NCBI RefSeq assembly: GCF_024679095.1 | Contig: NW_026111831.1 | Location: 1,364,286-1,428,285 of the forward strand | Source of the DNA: Eriocheir sinensis | Lineage: Eukaryota; Arthropoda; Malacostraca; Decapoda; Varunidae | DNA: 64,000 nucleotides | Reading direction: 5' to 3' | Shown here: piece by piece, positions 39,903 to 51,632 of the stretch | Numbering within the stretch: the first letter of the stretch is position 1 | Layout: the number at the start of each line of letters is the position of its first letter | Program-made: the position numbers and the translations under genes | The notes under the pieces: generated by a model | What the model was told of the DNA's origin: nothing | What the model saw: only the letters and a program-made list of their open reading frames with translations | The model's database searches: none

Positions 39903-40364
39903 AAAAGAAGCAGCTCCAAGGCCAAAAAAAAAAAAAAAAAAAAAAAATCAATCAGAAAAAAATTGCCCGCTAATCAATGCCCCACAAAAGTGTATGGAAG
40001 AGTGGCCAAAAGAGAGGTCAATTTCGAGTGGAGAGGTTTCTTGATACTCTCCTCTTGAAAGAGGTCAAGTCGTAGGCAGGAGGAAATACAGACGAAGGAA
40101 GACTATTACAGAGTTTACCAGTGTAAGGGATGATAGAATGATAATGCTGGTTATCTTTGCATAAGGGATTTGGAGAGTAGAGGGATGAGCTAGAGTAGAA
40201 AGTCGAGTGCAGCGGTGCCGCGGGAGGGGGGAGGCATGCAGTAAGCAAGTTCAGAAGAGCAGTCAGCATGAAATATCGATAGATGATAAAAAGAGAGGCA
40301 ACATGGCGGAGGAATTTAAGAAACAAAAGACTGTTAGTAAGAGGAGGGGAGCTGAAGAGTCTTA
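39903..40364 (-). mobile_element. Family A copy A7, old 3' fragment
   Basis: Minus-strand fragment of the last part of ORF2 and the 3' UTR of family A, with an A-run at 39,924-39,946. It is clearly more diverged than the other copies: for example, TCTTTGCATAAGGGATTTGG here against TCTTGCATAAGGGGTTTGG in A6. It is an older insertion. The short frame reads FLKFLRHVASLFIIYRYF, matching [20 protein letters not shown] of younger copies. Confidence 0.88.
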
Positions 40365-40508
40365 TTCTGTGGTAATAAGATCTTATTTTTTATTCTAGGG
40401 TGGAGTGATTATCTCTAGTTTCTGGAAAAGAGAGGCTGCTGTGATCAAACAAGAGCGAGAGTAACTAAAACTATGGTTGAAAATGTTTATACCACGTTTG
40501 ATTATAGC

Positions 40509-42530
40509 TTTTTTTTTTTTTTACAGCAAAGGAGGCAAGGCAGCTCACAATACAAAAAAAAAAACAATAAAAAAAAGCCTACTCGCTGCTTCTAAAAAAG
40601 AAACAAAAGAGGTGGCCGAAAGGAAGATCAAATACGGGAGGAGAGGTGTCCTGATACCCTCCTCTTGAAAGAGTTCAAGTCGTAGGCAGGAGGAAATACA
40701 GATGAAGGAAGGTTGTTCCAGAGTTTACCAGCGTGAGGGATGAACGAGTGAAGATGCTGGTTAACTCTTGCATAAGGGGTTTGGACAGTCTAGGGATGAG
40801 CATGAGTAGAAAGTCGAGTGCAGCGGGCTGCGGGAGGGGGAGGCATGCAGTTAGCAAGTTCAGAAGAGCAGTCAGCGTGGAAATATCGATAGAAGATAGA
40901 AAGAGAGGCAACATTGCGGCGGAATTTAAGAGGTAGAAGACTATCAGCATGAGGAGGAGAGCTGATGAGACGAAGAGCCTTAGCCTCCACTCTGTCCAGA
41001 AGAGCTGTGTGAGTGGAGCCCCCCCACACATGAGATGCATACTCCATACGAGGGCGGACAAGGCCCCTGTATATGGACAGCAACTGTGCAGGGGAGAAGA
41101 ACTGGCGGAGACGGTACAGAACGCCCAGCCTCGAGGAAGCTGATTTAGTAAGAGATGAGATATGAAGTTTCCAGTTGAGATTTTGAGTTAAGGATAGACC
41201 GAGGATGTTTAGTGTTGAGGAAGGTGATAGCTGGGTGTTGTCAAAGAATAGGGGATAGTTGTTTGGAAGATTGTGTCGAGTGGATAGGTGGATAAACTGT
41301 GTTTTTGAGGCGTTGAAGGACACCAGGCTCTTCTTGCCCCAATCGGAAATAATATTAAGGTCTGAGGCTAAGCGTTCTGCAGCCTCCAGCCTTGAGTCGT
41401 TAAGTTCCTGAAGGGTGGGTCTTCTATTAAAAGAAGTTGAGTAATGCAGAGTGGAGTCATCGGCGTAGGAATGGATAGGACAGTTCGTTTTGGAAAGAAG
41501 ATCATCAATGAACAACAGAAAAAGAGTGGGAGATAGGACAGAACCCTGTGGGACACCACTGTTAATAGATTTAGGGGAAGAACAGTGACCGTCTACCACG
41601 GCAGAAATAGAACGGTCAGAAAGGAAACTGGAGATAAAGGTACAGAGAGAAGGATAGAAACCGTAGGAGGGTAGTTTAGAAAGCCAAAGCTGGTGGTGAA
41701 CATTGAAATCTCCTAGGATGGAGATTTCAGCGAAGGGAGAGTGGGTCAAGATGTGCTCCACTTTAGAATTCAAATAGTCAAAGAATTTTACATAGTATGT
41801 AGATTTAGGTGAGAGATAAACAGCACAGATGTATTTAGTAATAGAATGACAATGAAATCTTAGCCAGATGGTGGAAAATTCAGAAGAGTCAAGGTCGTGG
41901 GCACGAGAGCAAGTGATGTCGTTGCGCACGTAGGCGCAACATTCAGCTTTGGATTGAAATTTAGGATAGAGATAGTAGGAGGGAGCAGAGTAGAGATTGC
42001 TGTCAGTAGCCTCAGGAACCTGTGTTTCGGTAAGGAAGAGAAGGTGAGGTTTAGAGGAGGAGAGATGATGTTCCATAGAATGAAAATTAGAGCGAAGACC
42101 GCGAATGTTGCAGAAATTGACGAGAAAGACGTTCGAGGAGTTATCAAGACTCCTCTCGGGTCGGCAGCCAGAAGGGGAGTCCTCCCTGGGGGAATTTGTG
42201 GTCCCCCCCCCAGGCGGGGACTCCGAGGCTTGGTGTATGTGCGTCATTTTGAAATTTAAATTTTGGGAAAAGGTGTATATGTTGTGTGAATGTAGTGTGG
42301 TGTGGATAAAGAGAGGATCTGTCTTTAGAGAGCATGCTCAACTACTCTCCGGTGTTGGTGCTTTTTACGGTAACTATCAAATCAAGTATGGAAAAAAAAG
42401 TAAGGATTCTCCGACAAAGTTTTCTTGATTACCTTGGCCATTTGAAACTTGGTGCAAAGTGCGTCAGAGATGAGGTAGAGAGTTTTTGTGGAAAGATTTG
42501 CGAGCGTATGGACTTCCAACGCTAAATTTC
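40509..42530 (-). mobile_element. Family A copy A6 with 5' region, internally deleted
   Basis: Minus-strand copy with a T-run (poly(A) tail) at 40,509-40,522. It is the only copy here that keeps the start of ORF2 and some upstream sequence. A large internal deletion joins the endonuclease to the middle of the reverse transcriptase near 41,690. The upstream limit is not certain. Sequence to about 42,530 (ending near CCAACGCTAAATTTC) may be 5' UTR or ORF1 remnant, and I saw no ORF1 domain in it. Confidence 0.85.
40675..42247 (-). pseudogene. Family A ORF2, endonuclease fused to RT palm by internal deletion
   Basis: Starts at an ATG followed by THIHQASESPPGGGTTNSPR. The AP-like endonuclease follows: NFCNIRGLRSNF, LLFLTETQV (catalytic Glu), ICAVYLSPKS and ISILGDFNVHHQLW (Asp/Asn pair). 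Directly after VHHQLW the frame enters [18 protein letters not shown] of the reverse transcriptase. The rest of the endonuclease (SDH motif), the linker, the RT fingers and motif A are missing. Motif B ([12 protein letters not shown]), motif C (SYADDST) and thumb are present. A frameshift near 40,830 (ANCMPPPP) displaces the C-terminus. The deletion keeps the frame, so one long ORF runs through it, but without motif A it cannot polymerise. Confidence 0.87.
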
Positions 42531-42614
42531 AGTTACAAAATTATAATACAAAATGCACATCATAAAAAAAGTTGATAATGTTAATACGATGTTAGAATTA
42601 ATCGAACTACTAAA

Positions 42615-42719
42615 ATTACCACTACTACTACTACTACTACTACTACAACTACTACTATAACCAACGCAACAACAACAGTAATAATACGTAACATCGACGA
42701 TGATAATAATAATAATTAC

Positions 42720-42772
<53 letters not shown>

Positions 42773-42785
42773 TAATAACAACAAC
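42615..42785. repeat. Trinucleotide microsatellites (ACT)n, then (ATA)n
   Basis: CTACTACTACT run at 42,615-42,655 and AATAATAATAAT run at about 42,700-42,775, separated by mixed ACAACA words. Confidence 0.93.
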
Positions 42786-43090
42786 AATCGTATAAAAGAC
42801 ATTTCTAAACACGACTTGGGTACATTTCTTTGCATATCATTTTATTTTCGCCTTTATAATAATCTCCATCAACACTTCCTCACCACGACAGACAAAGGAC
42901 GGCAAGCAGCACTCACAGATAACGGGAGCACCGCTGATTGGCACCGAGAGCCAGCAACAGCACCCAACACACTATCTCTCTGAGCGACCTAACCCAACAG
43001 TCTTCTCCGCGATGGTCAGGTTTTTCACTCGACACCTCATACAAAAGAAATTCCCTGTGCTGTGTAACTTCCTCAAAAACCTCTCACCTC
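42786..43090. other. Unique sequence, no gene recognised
   Basis: About 300 bp of mixed sequence between the trinucleotide repeats and the 103-bp array. No domain or splice-bordered frame can be supported. Confidence 0.4.
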
Positions 43091-43800
<710 letters not shown>

Positions 43801-43978
43801 AAACATTTTTCGTAGTTTTTGTGCTTGTGTTTGGTTTTGGAAGCTTATCAACTTGTGTGGAGGTCATTAAAGTGTGTGGCTGATTACACGAATAACAATA
43901 TCAATAACAATAACGGTGAACATGATGATGATAAGGAATATAATAAAAGATAAAAGCAACATCAACAATAAAGCCTAA

Positions 43979-45466
43979 CCATTATATTCTGACGTATTTT
44001 AAACCATTATATTCTCCCGTATTTTAAACCATTATATTCTCCCGTATTTTAAACTATTATATTCTCCCGTATTTTAAACCATTATATTCTCCCGTATTTT
44101 AAACCATTATATTCTTCCGTATATTAAACCATTATATTCTCCCGTATTTTAAACGATTATATTCTCCCGTATTTTAAACCATTATATTCTCCCGTATTTT
44201 AAACGATTATATTCTCCCGTATTTTAAACCATTATATTCTCCCGTATTTTAAACCATTATATTCTCCCGTATTTTAAACGAGTATATTCTCCCGTATTTT
44301 AAACCATTATATTCTCCCGTATTTTAAACCATTATATTCTCCCGTATTTTAAACCATTATATTCTCCCGTATTTTAAACCATTATATTCTCCCGTATTTT
44401 AAACCATTATATTCTCCCGTATTTTAAACCATTATATTCTCCCGTATATTAAACCATTATATTCTCCCGTATATTAAACCATTATATTCTCCCGTATTTT
44501 AAACCATTATATTCTCCCGTATTTTAAACCATTATATTCTCCCGTATTTTAAACCATTATATTCTCCCGTATTTTAAACCATTAGATTCTCCAGTATTTT
44601 AAACCATTTTATTCTCCCGTATTTTAAACCACTATATTCTCCGTATTTTAAACCATTAGATTCTCCAGTATTTTAAACCATTTTATTCTCCCGTATTTTA
44701 AACCACTATATTCTCCTTATTTTAAACCATTAGATTCTCCCATATTTTAAACCATTATATTCTCCCGTATTTTAAACCATTATATTCTCCCGTATTTTAA
44801 GCCATTATATTCTCCCGTATTTTAAACCATTATATTCTCCCGTATTTTAAACCATTATATTCTCCCGTATTTTAAACCATTTTATTCTCCCGTATTTTAA
44901 ACCATTATATTCTCCCGTATTTTAAACCATTATATTCTCCAGTATTTTAAACCATTTTATTCTCCCGTATTTTAAACCATTATATTCTCCCGTATTTTAA
45001 ACCATTATATTCTCCCGTATTTAAACCATTATATTCTCCCGTATTTTAAACCATTTTATTCTCCCGTATTTTAAACCATTATATTCTCCAGTATTTTAAA
45101 CCATTATATTCTCCCGTATTTTAAACCATTATATTCTCCCGTATTTTAAACCATTATATTCTCCCGTATTTTAAACCATTATATTCTCCCGTATTTTAAA
45201 CCATTATATTCTCCCGTATTTTAAACTCTTATATTCTCCCGTATTTTAAACCATTATATTCTCCCGTATTTTAAACCATTATATTCTCCCGTATTTTAAA
45301 CCATTATATTCTCCCGTATTTTAAACCATTATATTCTCCCGTATTTTAAACCATTATATTCTCCAGTATTTTAAACCATTATATTCTCCCGTATTTCAAA
45401 CCATTATATTCTCCCGTATTCTAAACTGCTATATTCTCCTTTATTATAATCCATTATATTCTCCCT
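43979..45466. repeat. 25-bp minisatellite, about 59 copies
   Basis: Unit CCATTATATTCTCCC followed by GTATTTTAAA. Most copies are identical. Variants carry CCATTAGATTCTCCAG, CCATTTTATTC, CCACTATATTCTCC or a one-base deletion. At about 44,580-44,740 a three-copy variant set (TTAGATT, TTTTATT, CACTATA) is itself repeated twice. There are many stops and no gene. Confidence 0.96.
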
Positions 45467-45784
45467 TTTCTCTTTCTTTAATACGTACAAAGTAAGGTAA
45501 ATATCAATCAACAAAGAGAGGCCAAGTTCATCATCTCTTCTCTCGTGTTCCTTTTCTTTTCCTTCGTTATTATATACAAACAAATAAGACAAACAACAAT
45601 CAACAAAGACACGAAATCACTACCTTACATTGAGATCGTCGTCGTTGCTGTTATTTTGGTATTTAGGTGCAAACACAACAAGAGTTAACTCGGTTTCGGA
45701 GTCTACGTACAGTTAGTAATATAAGGGTTAGTTTTTTTTACGTTTAATTCTACGGTGTTTCCCTGTTAGTTTCATTACTGGGGA
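45467..45784. other. Unique sequence, no gene recognised
   Basis: Non-repetitive 318 bp. AATCAACAAAGA appears twice (near 45,505 and 45,599). The minus-strand frame here lacks recognisable domains. Confidence 0.4.
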
Positions 45785-46318
45785 CGAGGTAAGGAAGGAA
45801 GGAAGGAAGGAGGGAGGGAGGGAGGGAAGAGAAGGGAAGGGGGAAGGGAAAGGAGAAGTGGGGAGGGAAAGGGAAAAGAGATAAGATAAAGGGAAAAGAA
45901 AGGAGAAAGTAGAGAGAAAGGGAGAGAAAAAGGGAAGGGGTGAAGGAGAGGGAATTGGAGTGAAAGAGAAGGGAAGGGGAGCAGGGAGGGAAAGTGGAAG
46001 GGGAGGAGGGAGAGAAATGGGAAGTGGAGAGAGAGAGCGAGAAAGGAGAGAGGGAAAGGGGGAAGAAAGGGAAGGGAAAGTGGAGGAAAAGGGGGAAGAG
46101 ATGCGGTAAAGGAGAGAAAGGGGAGAGAAAGGGAAGGGAAAAGGAGAAGAGGTGAGGGATGGGAGAGGAAAGGGGAGAGAAAGGGAAGGGAAAGGGAGAA
46201 GAGGTGAGGTAAAGGAGAGGAAAGGGGAGAGAAGTGGGAGAGAAAGTGGAGGGAAAGGAGGAAGAGGTGAGGGAAAGGAGAGGAAAGGGAGAGAAAAGGA
46301 AGGGAAAGAGTGAAGAGG
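45785..46318. repeat. Polypurine array, about 52-bp unit (left arm of split array)
   Basis: G/A-only array. GAAGAGGTGAGG-type words recur near 46,095, 46,146, 46,198 and 46,261. The same unit words (GGTGAGGGAAAGGAGAGGAA) reappear at 51,700 on the other side of element B, showing one array split by the insertion. Confidence 0.9.
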
Positions 46319-46345
46319 TATTGATATTGATATTGATATTGATAT
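46319..46345 (-). repeat. 3' terminal (ATATCA)n tail of element B
   Basis: Plus strand TTGATATTGATATTGATAT, followed by ATCTTTATTGGCC. It directly abuts the purine array, as expected for the 3' end of an element terminating in a short tandem repeat. Confidence 0.7.
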
Positions 46346-46560
46346 CTTTATTGGCCATTGATATAATATAATATGTTATAAACAGTAAACAGTAATAGTA
46401 CAGCCCAGGTCCATTAAGCAAGAAGCTTTTGTATGGACCAGTTTTAATGAACAAAGAAAAATATAGAACATGCAAATGTTTTGGCCTAGTTGAAGACAGT
46501 ATCTATCATGTATAAGACATAAATACAGCACATTTTAGTTTATTGCCTACTCACACAAAT

Positions 46561-47120
46561 ACATGTACATGCAGACCCACATATGTACATACATAATCAC
46601 ATACATACATACATACATACATATACACATACACATACATATACATACATACACACATACATGCAGCCTAGCATACATATACAAATACATACATAAAGAA
46701 ATACACATATACGTTCATACAAACAATACACATACACATCCTTATACATACATATGGACATACATACAAACATATATACATACATACATACATACAAATA
46801 CAAACACATATACACATACATATACATATACACACATATATACACATACACACATTCATACGCATCCATATACATACATATGTACATACATACACACACA
46901 TACATACACAAATACATACACACACACATACATATATACACATACATACACACATACATACATATACATATACATACACACACATATGCATACATAAACA
47001 CATATACACATACACATATACATACATACATACATACACATATACATATATACACACACATATACATACACACATATACATTCACATACACACACACATA
47101 CATATACATACATACATGTA
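46561..47120. repeat. (TACA)n-type imperfect microsatellite in the element B 3' UTR
   Basis: About 560 bp of ACATACAT, ACACATA and ATATACA words. All frames on both strands give Tyr/Thr/His/Ile or Cys/Met/Val/Tyr repeats, which are not proteins. It lies between the ORF2 stop and the 3' tail, so it is a repeat grown inside the element's 3' UTR. Confidence 0.92.
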
Positions 47121-47186
47121 TATATAGTATTGTAAATAATAATAGTAGAAAAAAAATAATAGCAATAATAATATTAACATGTCTGA

Positions 47187-50100
47187 TTATTGTTCATAAC
47201 TTTGCAATAAAGATGATTTAATTTTGCCTTTAAATGTATTAATAGAAGTGAGTGATTTGATATCCTGTGGGAGGTTGTTCCAGTGTGTGACGCCCCGCAC
47301 ACTCACACTGCGCTGAGCCTGGACAGTGCGACAGTACGGTACTCTTAGGTCATGTGGTCGTCTTGTGTTGATGTTATGAGACAGTGGCTGGAATATGTTG
47401 GTGGGATACACATGTAATGCTTTGAACACAAATAAACAAGTCTGAAGTAATATCAGATCTGGTAATTTGAGAAGCTTGTAGTCACAAAAGAGAGGGTTGG
47501 TATGTTCATATTTTGATTTATATGACATTACCCCAATAACTTTTTTCTGTGCAACAAATAGTTGGTCTATAAGTGTTTTGAATGCTCCTCCCCAAACTGT
47601 TGAACAATACAATAACACTGGATATACAGTAGAATAATATATTAGTTTTAGGGAATCTTTAGTTACATTATTTCTAATTCTATATAATACACCTGTGACT
47701 TGAGATATTCTAATACAAACTTGCTGTAAGTGAGCTCTCCACGTTAGGTGTTCGTCAATTGTTACACCTAGGAATTTTATGTTGTTGACTCGACTCAGTG
47801 ATTTATTATTTAATTGTACATCAATATTGTCTTGACTTGAATGTATGAACTAGATAGCATATAGAATGTCTTTGAAATATTTAGTGTTAATTTATTAGCA
47901 GTAATCCAATTTGATACATTTATTAGTTCTTTGTTTAGAATTGCTATAATATCTTTAATGTTGTGACCTTGTACATATATTGTGGTATCATCTGCAAACA
48001 ACAAAAATTTTAATTTAGTACTTGTGTATATTATATCATTGACATATATTAAAAAGATAATTGGTCCCAGAATAGACCCTTGTGGAACACCGCACCTGAC
48101 CGTACTGTAGGAAGAAGATTTGTTACTGTATACTGTAAATTGTGTTCTGGAGGACAAATAGCTTTTTAAAAAATTATGAGCTTTTCCACGTATGCCATAT
48201 ATACATAATTCATGCAGCAAAATGTGATGGGATATGGTATCAAAAGCCTTACTTAGGTCACAAAATACTGTAATTTGATTACTTTTATTATCTAATGTAT
48301 CATGAATACTTTGGCAAAGTTGGTGAATAGCTAGTTCAGTGGAGTAATTGGATCTAAAGCCATACTGACAGTCGGTTAAAAGTGAAAATTTTGTGAAGTA
48401 GTCAATCAATCTAATGGCAATTAATTTTTCAAATATTTTTCTAATGCTTGGAAAGATAGAATCCGGCCTGTAATTATTATAATTAGATTTTTCACCTTTC
48501 TTAAATATTGGTATCACTTTTGCTACTTGCAATTGTTTAGGAAAGTAACCCTCTGTAAAACATTTATTTATAATGAACTTTAAAAATGGAGAAATTTCAG
48601 TAGTACATTCCTTAAGTACTTTTATATTGATGTCATCAAACCCCGGAGACGTAACTTTTAGATTATTTATAACATCCTTAATTTCTTGCTCTGTTGTGGG
48701 TTTAAGAAAGAATGAGAAAGGGACTGGCTCTGGAAGAAAGGACTCAAATGAAACTGAAGGTGGACCGATATCTGAAGCTAATTTGCTACCAATATTCGTG
48801 AAGTAGTTATTAAATTCGTCTGCAATATCGCTGTCATTAGATACAGTTTTATCTTGAAAATTCATTGAAGTTGGCAATTTAGATCTATTTATCCCCATTA
48901 AGTAATGTAAAGTTTTCCATGTTTTTTTAGAGTCACCTGATTGTTCACTAAATTTTTCTTTAAAGTAATTCTCTTTGGCTGTCCTTATTATTGATGTCAA
49001 CGTATTCCTATATCGTTTAAATATTGCTTCATAGGTTAGTGGCCATTTTGCGTATAACTTTTGTAACTTGTTACGATGTTTTATTGACTTTATTAGACCT
49101 GGAGTTATGTATTGTTCGCCAAAATGTTTTTCTTTAACCAAAAATGATTTTATTGGGAAATTAATGTTATATAGTCTCTTGAATGTGTCCATGTAGAAAT
49201 TAAATATATTTTCAGTTCCTTCAGTATTAGCTAGCTCTAAATCCCACCTAAAAATTTGTAACTCTTCTTTGAAAGTTGCAATTTTATCATTGGTAATAAT
49301 TCTCTTTGTTACATGCACATATGATATATTGTTAAGGGCAAGTGTAGAAAAAAGACCAAATACCGGGAAGTGGTCACTGATTGATGAATAAGATATACCA
49401 CTTTTCATATTATTGTGAATGTCATTTGACCATATATGATCAATTAATGTTGCAGAGGTAGAGGTTACTCAAGTTGGCTTTAAAATACTTTGAAAGAAGT
49501 TGTAGGAATGGAACAAATCAATGTATGAAATGGTATTGTTATTGGCATTTAACATCTTAACATTAAAATCTCCCATTAAATAACATGGTAAACTAAGATT
49601 AGATACATAATCTAAAATTTGTTCCATTGATTCAAAAAAATCATTGAGTGATGCATTGGGTGGTCTGTAAAAAACACCTATTATGAAATTTGAAGGCTTG
49701 ATTATTTTAATACATAGTGATTCAAGGTGTGGTAGTTTTAAACAAGCGTTAGTAGTCTTTTCTCCTTGAAACTTGTTATGCAGATACATAGCTAAGCCTC
49801 CCCCTTGTGTTGACTTATTCTGAAAGTATGAAAAGTAGTTACTCTGGTTATATAAGTTACATATGGCATCATTTAGACGTGTTTCACATAACCCGACAGC
49901 ATCAAACGTGACAGAAGATTGATTTAAACATTCATCAAATAACGAGTCCAGGTGTTGAGGAACACTACTTATATTATAAGACAATATTTTTAAACTATTT
50001 GGAGGAAAAGTTTCTTGTAAGTCCTCATTACAGAAAACATAATCACATATTGATTCTGGCAGTATCGGCTCACTTGATCGATCTATAACATGATTGGGTC

Positions 50101-50233
50101 TTTCTAATTCACTAAAATCATATGTTAATGTATTTAAAATGCTAAGTGGGTAGTTGTGATTGTCCATAATTATCATATTAGTAAATTCTATGTCATTTAA
50201 ATTATGAAATGGCAGGTATTGGTTTATATTCAT
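47187..50233 (-). pseudogene. Element B ORF2: endonuclease-reverse transcriptase, two lesions
   Basis: Endonuclease with LSYNISSVPQHLDSL, AVGLCETRL (catalytic Glu), IIGVFYRPPNAS, LMGDFNVKML and SISDHFPVFG. An in-frame TGA at 49,469-49,471 (Arg CGA to TGA, a typical CpG decay) lies between GDFN and SDH; the frame continues on both sides. Reverse transcriptase: FKKGEKSNYNNYRP, motif A FCDLSKAFDTISHH, motif B RCGVPQGSILGP, motif C LLFADDTTIYV. A one-base shift near 47,835 (after SSSYIQV) moves the thumb and C-terminus (NNIKFLGVTIDEHLTW, YCSTVWGGAF, HWNNLPQDIKS) into the next frame, ending at 47,187. The protein would nick target DNA and prime reverse transcription of element RNA. Confidence 0.92.
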
Positions 50234-50282
50234 TATATAGATGTTGATATTTTATTACACTATTTATACTACGAATGACGAG

Positions 50283-51272
50283 TTATTTTCTCACGGCACT
50301 TCGTAGACTTTTCTTCACCGGCTTATTCTGTGTCGAGGCAGCAGGTGTAGTAGCAGGAGTGGAAGGAGACGAGCAGGTGGCCGGACCATCACGAAGAGGC
50401 GCGGGTAGGGTGGGGAAGGGACCATTCCCGGCGCCAGCCCATGCCCCCGCCACCTCCACGACGACCCCACCAGCAGCAGCAGCAGCAGCAGCAGGCCCCG
50501 GCTCCGCCCGTACCCCGGCGCCAGCCACACCCCGCACTCCCGCGGTCCCCGTCGACTGCCGCATCCGATCAACTCCAACGTCGCTGGTCTTGTCTTTGAT
50601 GATTAACTTGGTGTGACGGAAGAATGCCACTTTCCCTTGTGCTCTTGCCTGTTTTAGTAGAGGCATCTGAGCATTCTTCACGGCTTGTGACGCTGCACAG
50701 AGGTCCTCGTTCACGAATATGTTCGTGCCCCTCAGCTTCTTGGAGTTCCTCATCACAGCTTCTCGATCGCAGTAACGAGAGAATCTTGCTACGATGGGAC
50801 GAGGCCTGGCGTCGCGGCGCACACCAACACGATGGGCTCGCTCCAGCACGAGTCCCGGCAACTGCATCTTCTCCTCCAGGAGTGACGTCACGGCAGCCGC
50901 CGTCTGCTCCCATGTCTCAGTGGCTCCACGCTCCTCCACGCCACTGACTCGCACGTTGCTCCTTCTGCTATAATCTTCCTGATAGTTTAATCTCTCTTCA
51001 AGTTCTCTGATCTTCAAATGCGATGATTCAACTTGCTCTGTTAGCTTCTCAATTTCAGCCTTGGCATCCTGCTTCTCTTTTTCATACTCTTTCTTGCTTG
51101 AGTTGAGATCGTCAACCTCACGCTGGGTGAATTCCAGGCTAGTTGTTAAATCGGATATCTTGGCATCGAGTTTATGTATGTGGTCATTCATTTGTTTGAC
51201 CACAATCTCCAGTGCGGTCTTAAAGGCGCGTTCTTGCGACTCGAGCATAGTCTTCAGTAGTGCAGAGTCCAT
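50283..51272 (-). CDS. Element B ORF1: coiled-coil, RRM-like nucleic-acid-binding protein, intact
   Basis: Intact 329-residue frame. Residues 10-97 are heptad-rich coiled coil (FKTALEIVVKQMNDHIHKL through LKIRELEERLNYQ). Residues 104-175 look like the RRM of L1-type ORF1p: RRSNVRVSGVEE, then LERAHRVG, then PRPIVARFSRYCDREAVM. Residues 183-227 are the C-terminal RNA-binding domain (TNIFVNEDLC, ARAQGKVAFFRHTKLIIK). The tail is Ala/Gly/Pro-rich (AAAAAAAGG) and then basic. Known role of the family: trimeric RNA chaperone coating element RNA. The ATG is the first in frame, 49 bp of spacer separates it from ORF2, and no lesion is visible. Confidence 0.9.
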   Translation of the reverse strand: MDSALLKTMLESQERAFKTALEIVVKQMNDHIHKLDAKISDLTTSLEFTQREVDDLNSSKKEYEKEKQDAKAEIEKLTEQVESSHLKIRELEERLNYQEDYSRRSNVRVSGVEERGATETWEQTAAAVTSLLEEKMQLPGLVLERAHRVGVRRDARPRPIVARFSRYCDREAVMRNSKKLRGTNIFVNEDLCAASQAVKNAQMPLLKQARAQGKVAFFRHTKLIIKDKTSDVGVDRMRQSTGTAGVRGVAGAGVRAEPGPAAAAAAAGGVVVEVAGAWAGAGNGPFPTLPAPLRDGPATCSSPSTPATTPAASTQNKPVKKSLRSAVRK

Positions 51273-51343
51273 AGTGGTATTCAGTTGCAGTGATGTTGAT
51301 GTATTGCTTAAGGAGGCTGTGGATGGTGGAATATTTCGCCTTG

Positions 51344-51400
51344 GTTACCATGGAGACCTGGTTACCATGGATACCGCGACCTTGCTTCTGCGCATGCGCG
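51344..51400 (-). promoter_or_regulatory. Candidate internal promoter of element B: two X-box-like sites and an NRF1-like site
   Basis: GTTACCATGGAGAC (51,344-51,357) and GTTACCATGGATAC (51,361-51,374) are near-palindromic matches to the RFX X-box (GTTNCCATGGNAAC). TGCGCATGCGCG (51,389-51,400) matches the NRF1 palindrome. All lie 70-130 bp upstream of ORF1 in the 5' UTR. Function is inferred from motif likeness only. Confidence 0.5.
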
Positions 51401-51632
51401 GAAAATGGCCACAGGGTCAAGGGGTCTCCTTGGGGTAGACTGTAACGTCTCACTCTTAAAATTTGTCTAAGTTAAATTGACCCTTTATTTATTTTGTGGC
51501 AAGACGATATCTACGTGTATCCACGTACCCGTAGGTGTATGTTACTTGCGTGTATCAGTATTCCTTACTGTACTGTAGGTGTTTTAAAGTAGGAGCTCGC
51601 CGCCAATGTTTACACCGCCATACACTTGCACA

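Larger units (their letters stand above)
46319..51632 (-). mobile_element. Element B: near-complete two-ORF non-LTR retrotransposon
   Basis: 5.3-kb minus-strand element inserted into a polypurine array that continues on both sides. Order in its own sense: 5' UTR (about 51,632-51,273), ORF1 (51,272-50,283), a 49-bp gap, ORF2 (50,233-47,187), a 3' UTR carrying a TATG/TACA microsatellite, and a terminal ATATCA repeat tail (46,319-46,345 as TTGATA on the plus strand). A short-repeat tail instead of poly(A), an AP-like endonuclease and an L1-type ORF1 place it in the wider jockey/CR1/Daphne group. The exact clade is uncertain. ORF2 has only one nonsense codon and one frameshift, so it is young. 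Confidence 0.88.

Noticed and set aside
43979..45466. CRISPR-like array (regular repeats)
   Set aside because: There are no unique spacers between repeats, and the context is eukaryotic. It is a plain minisatellite.
46563..47221. Thr/His/Tyr frames on the plus strand and Cys/Val/Met frames on the minus strand
   Set aside because: Translation of a TACA-type microsatellite in the element B 3' UTR.
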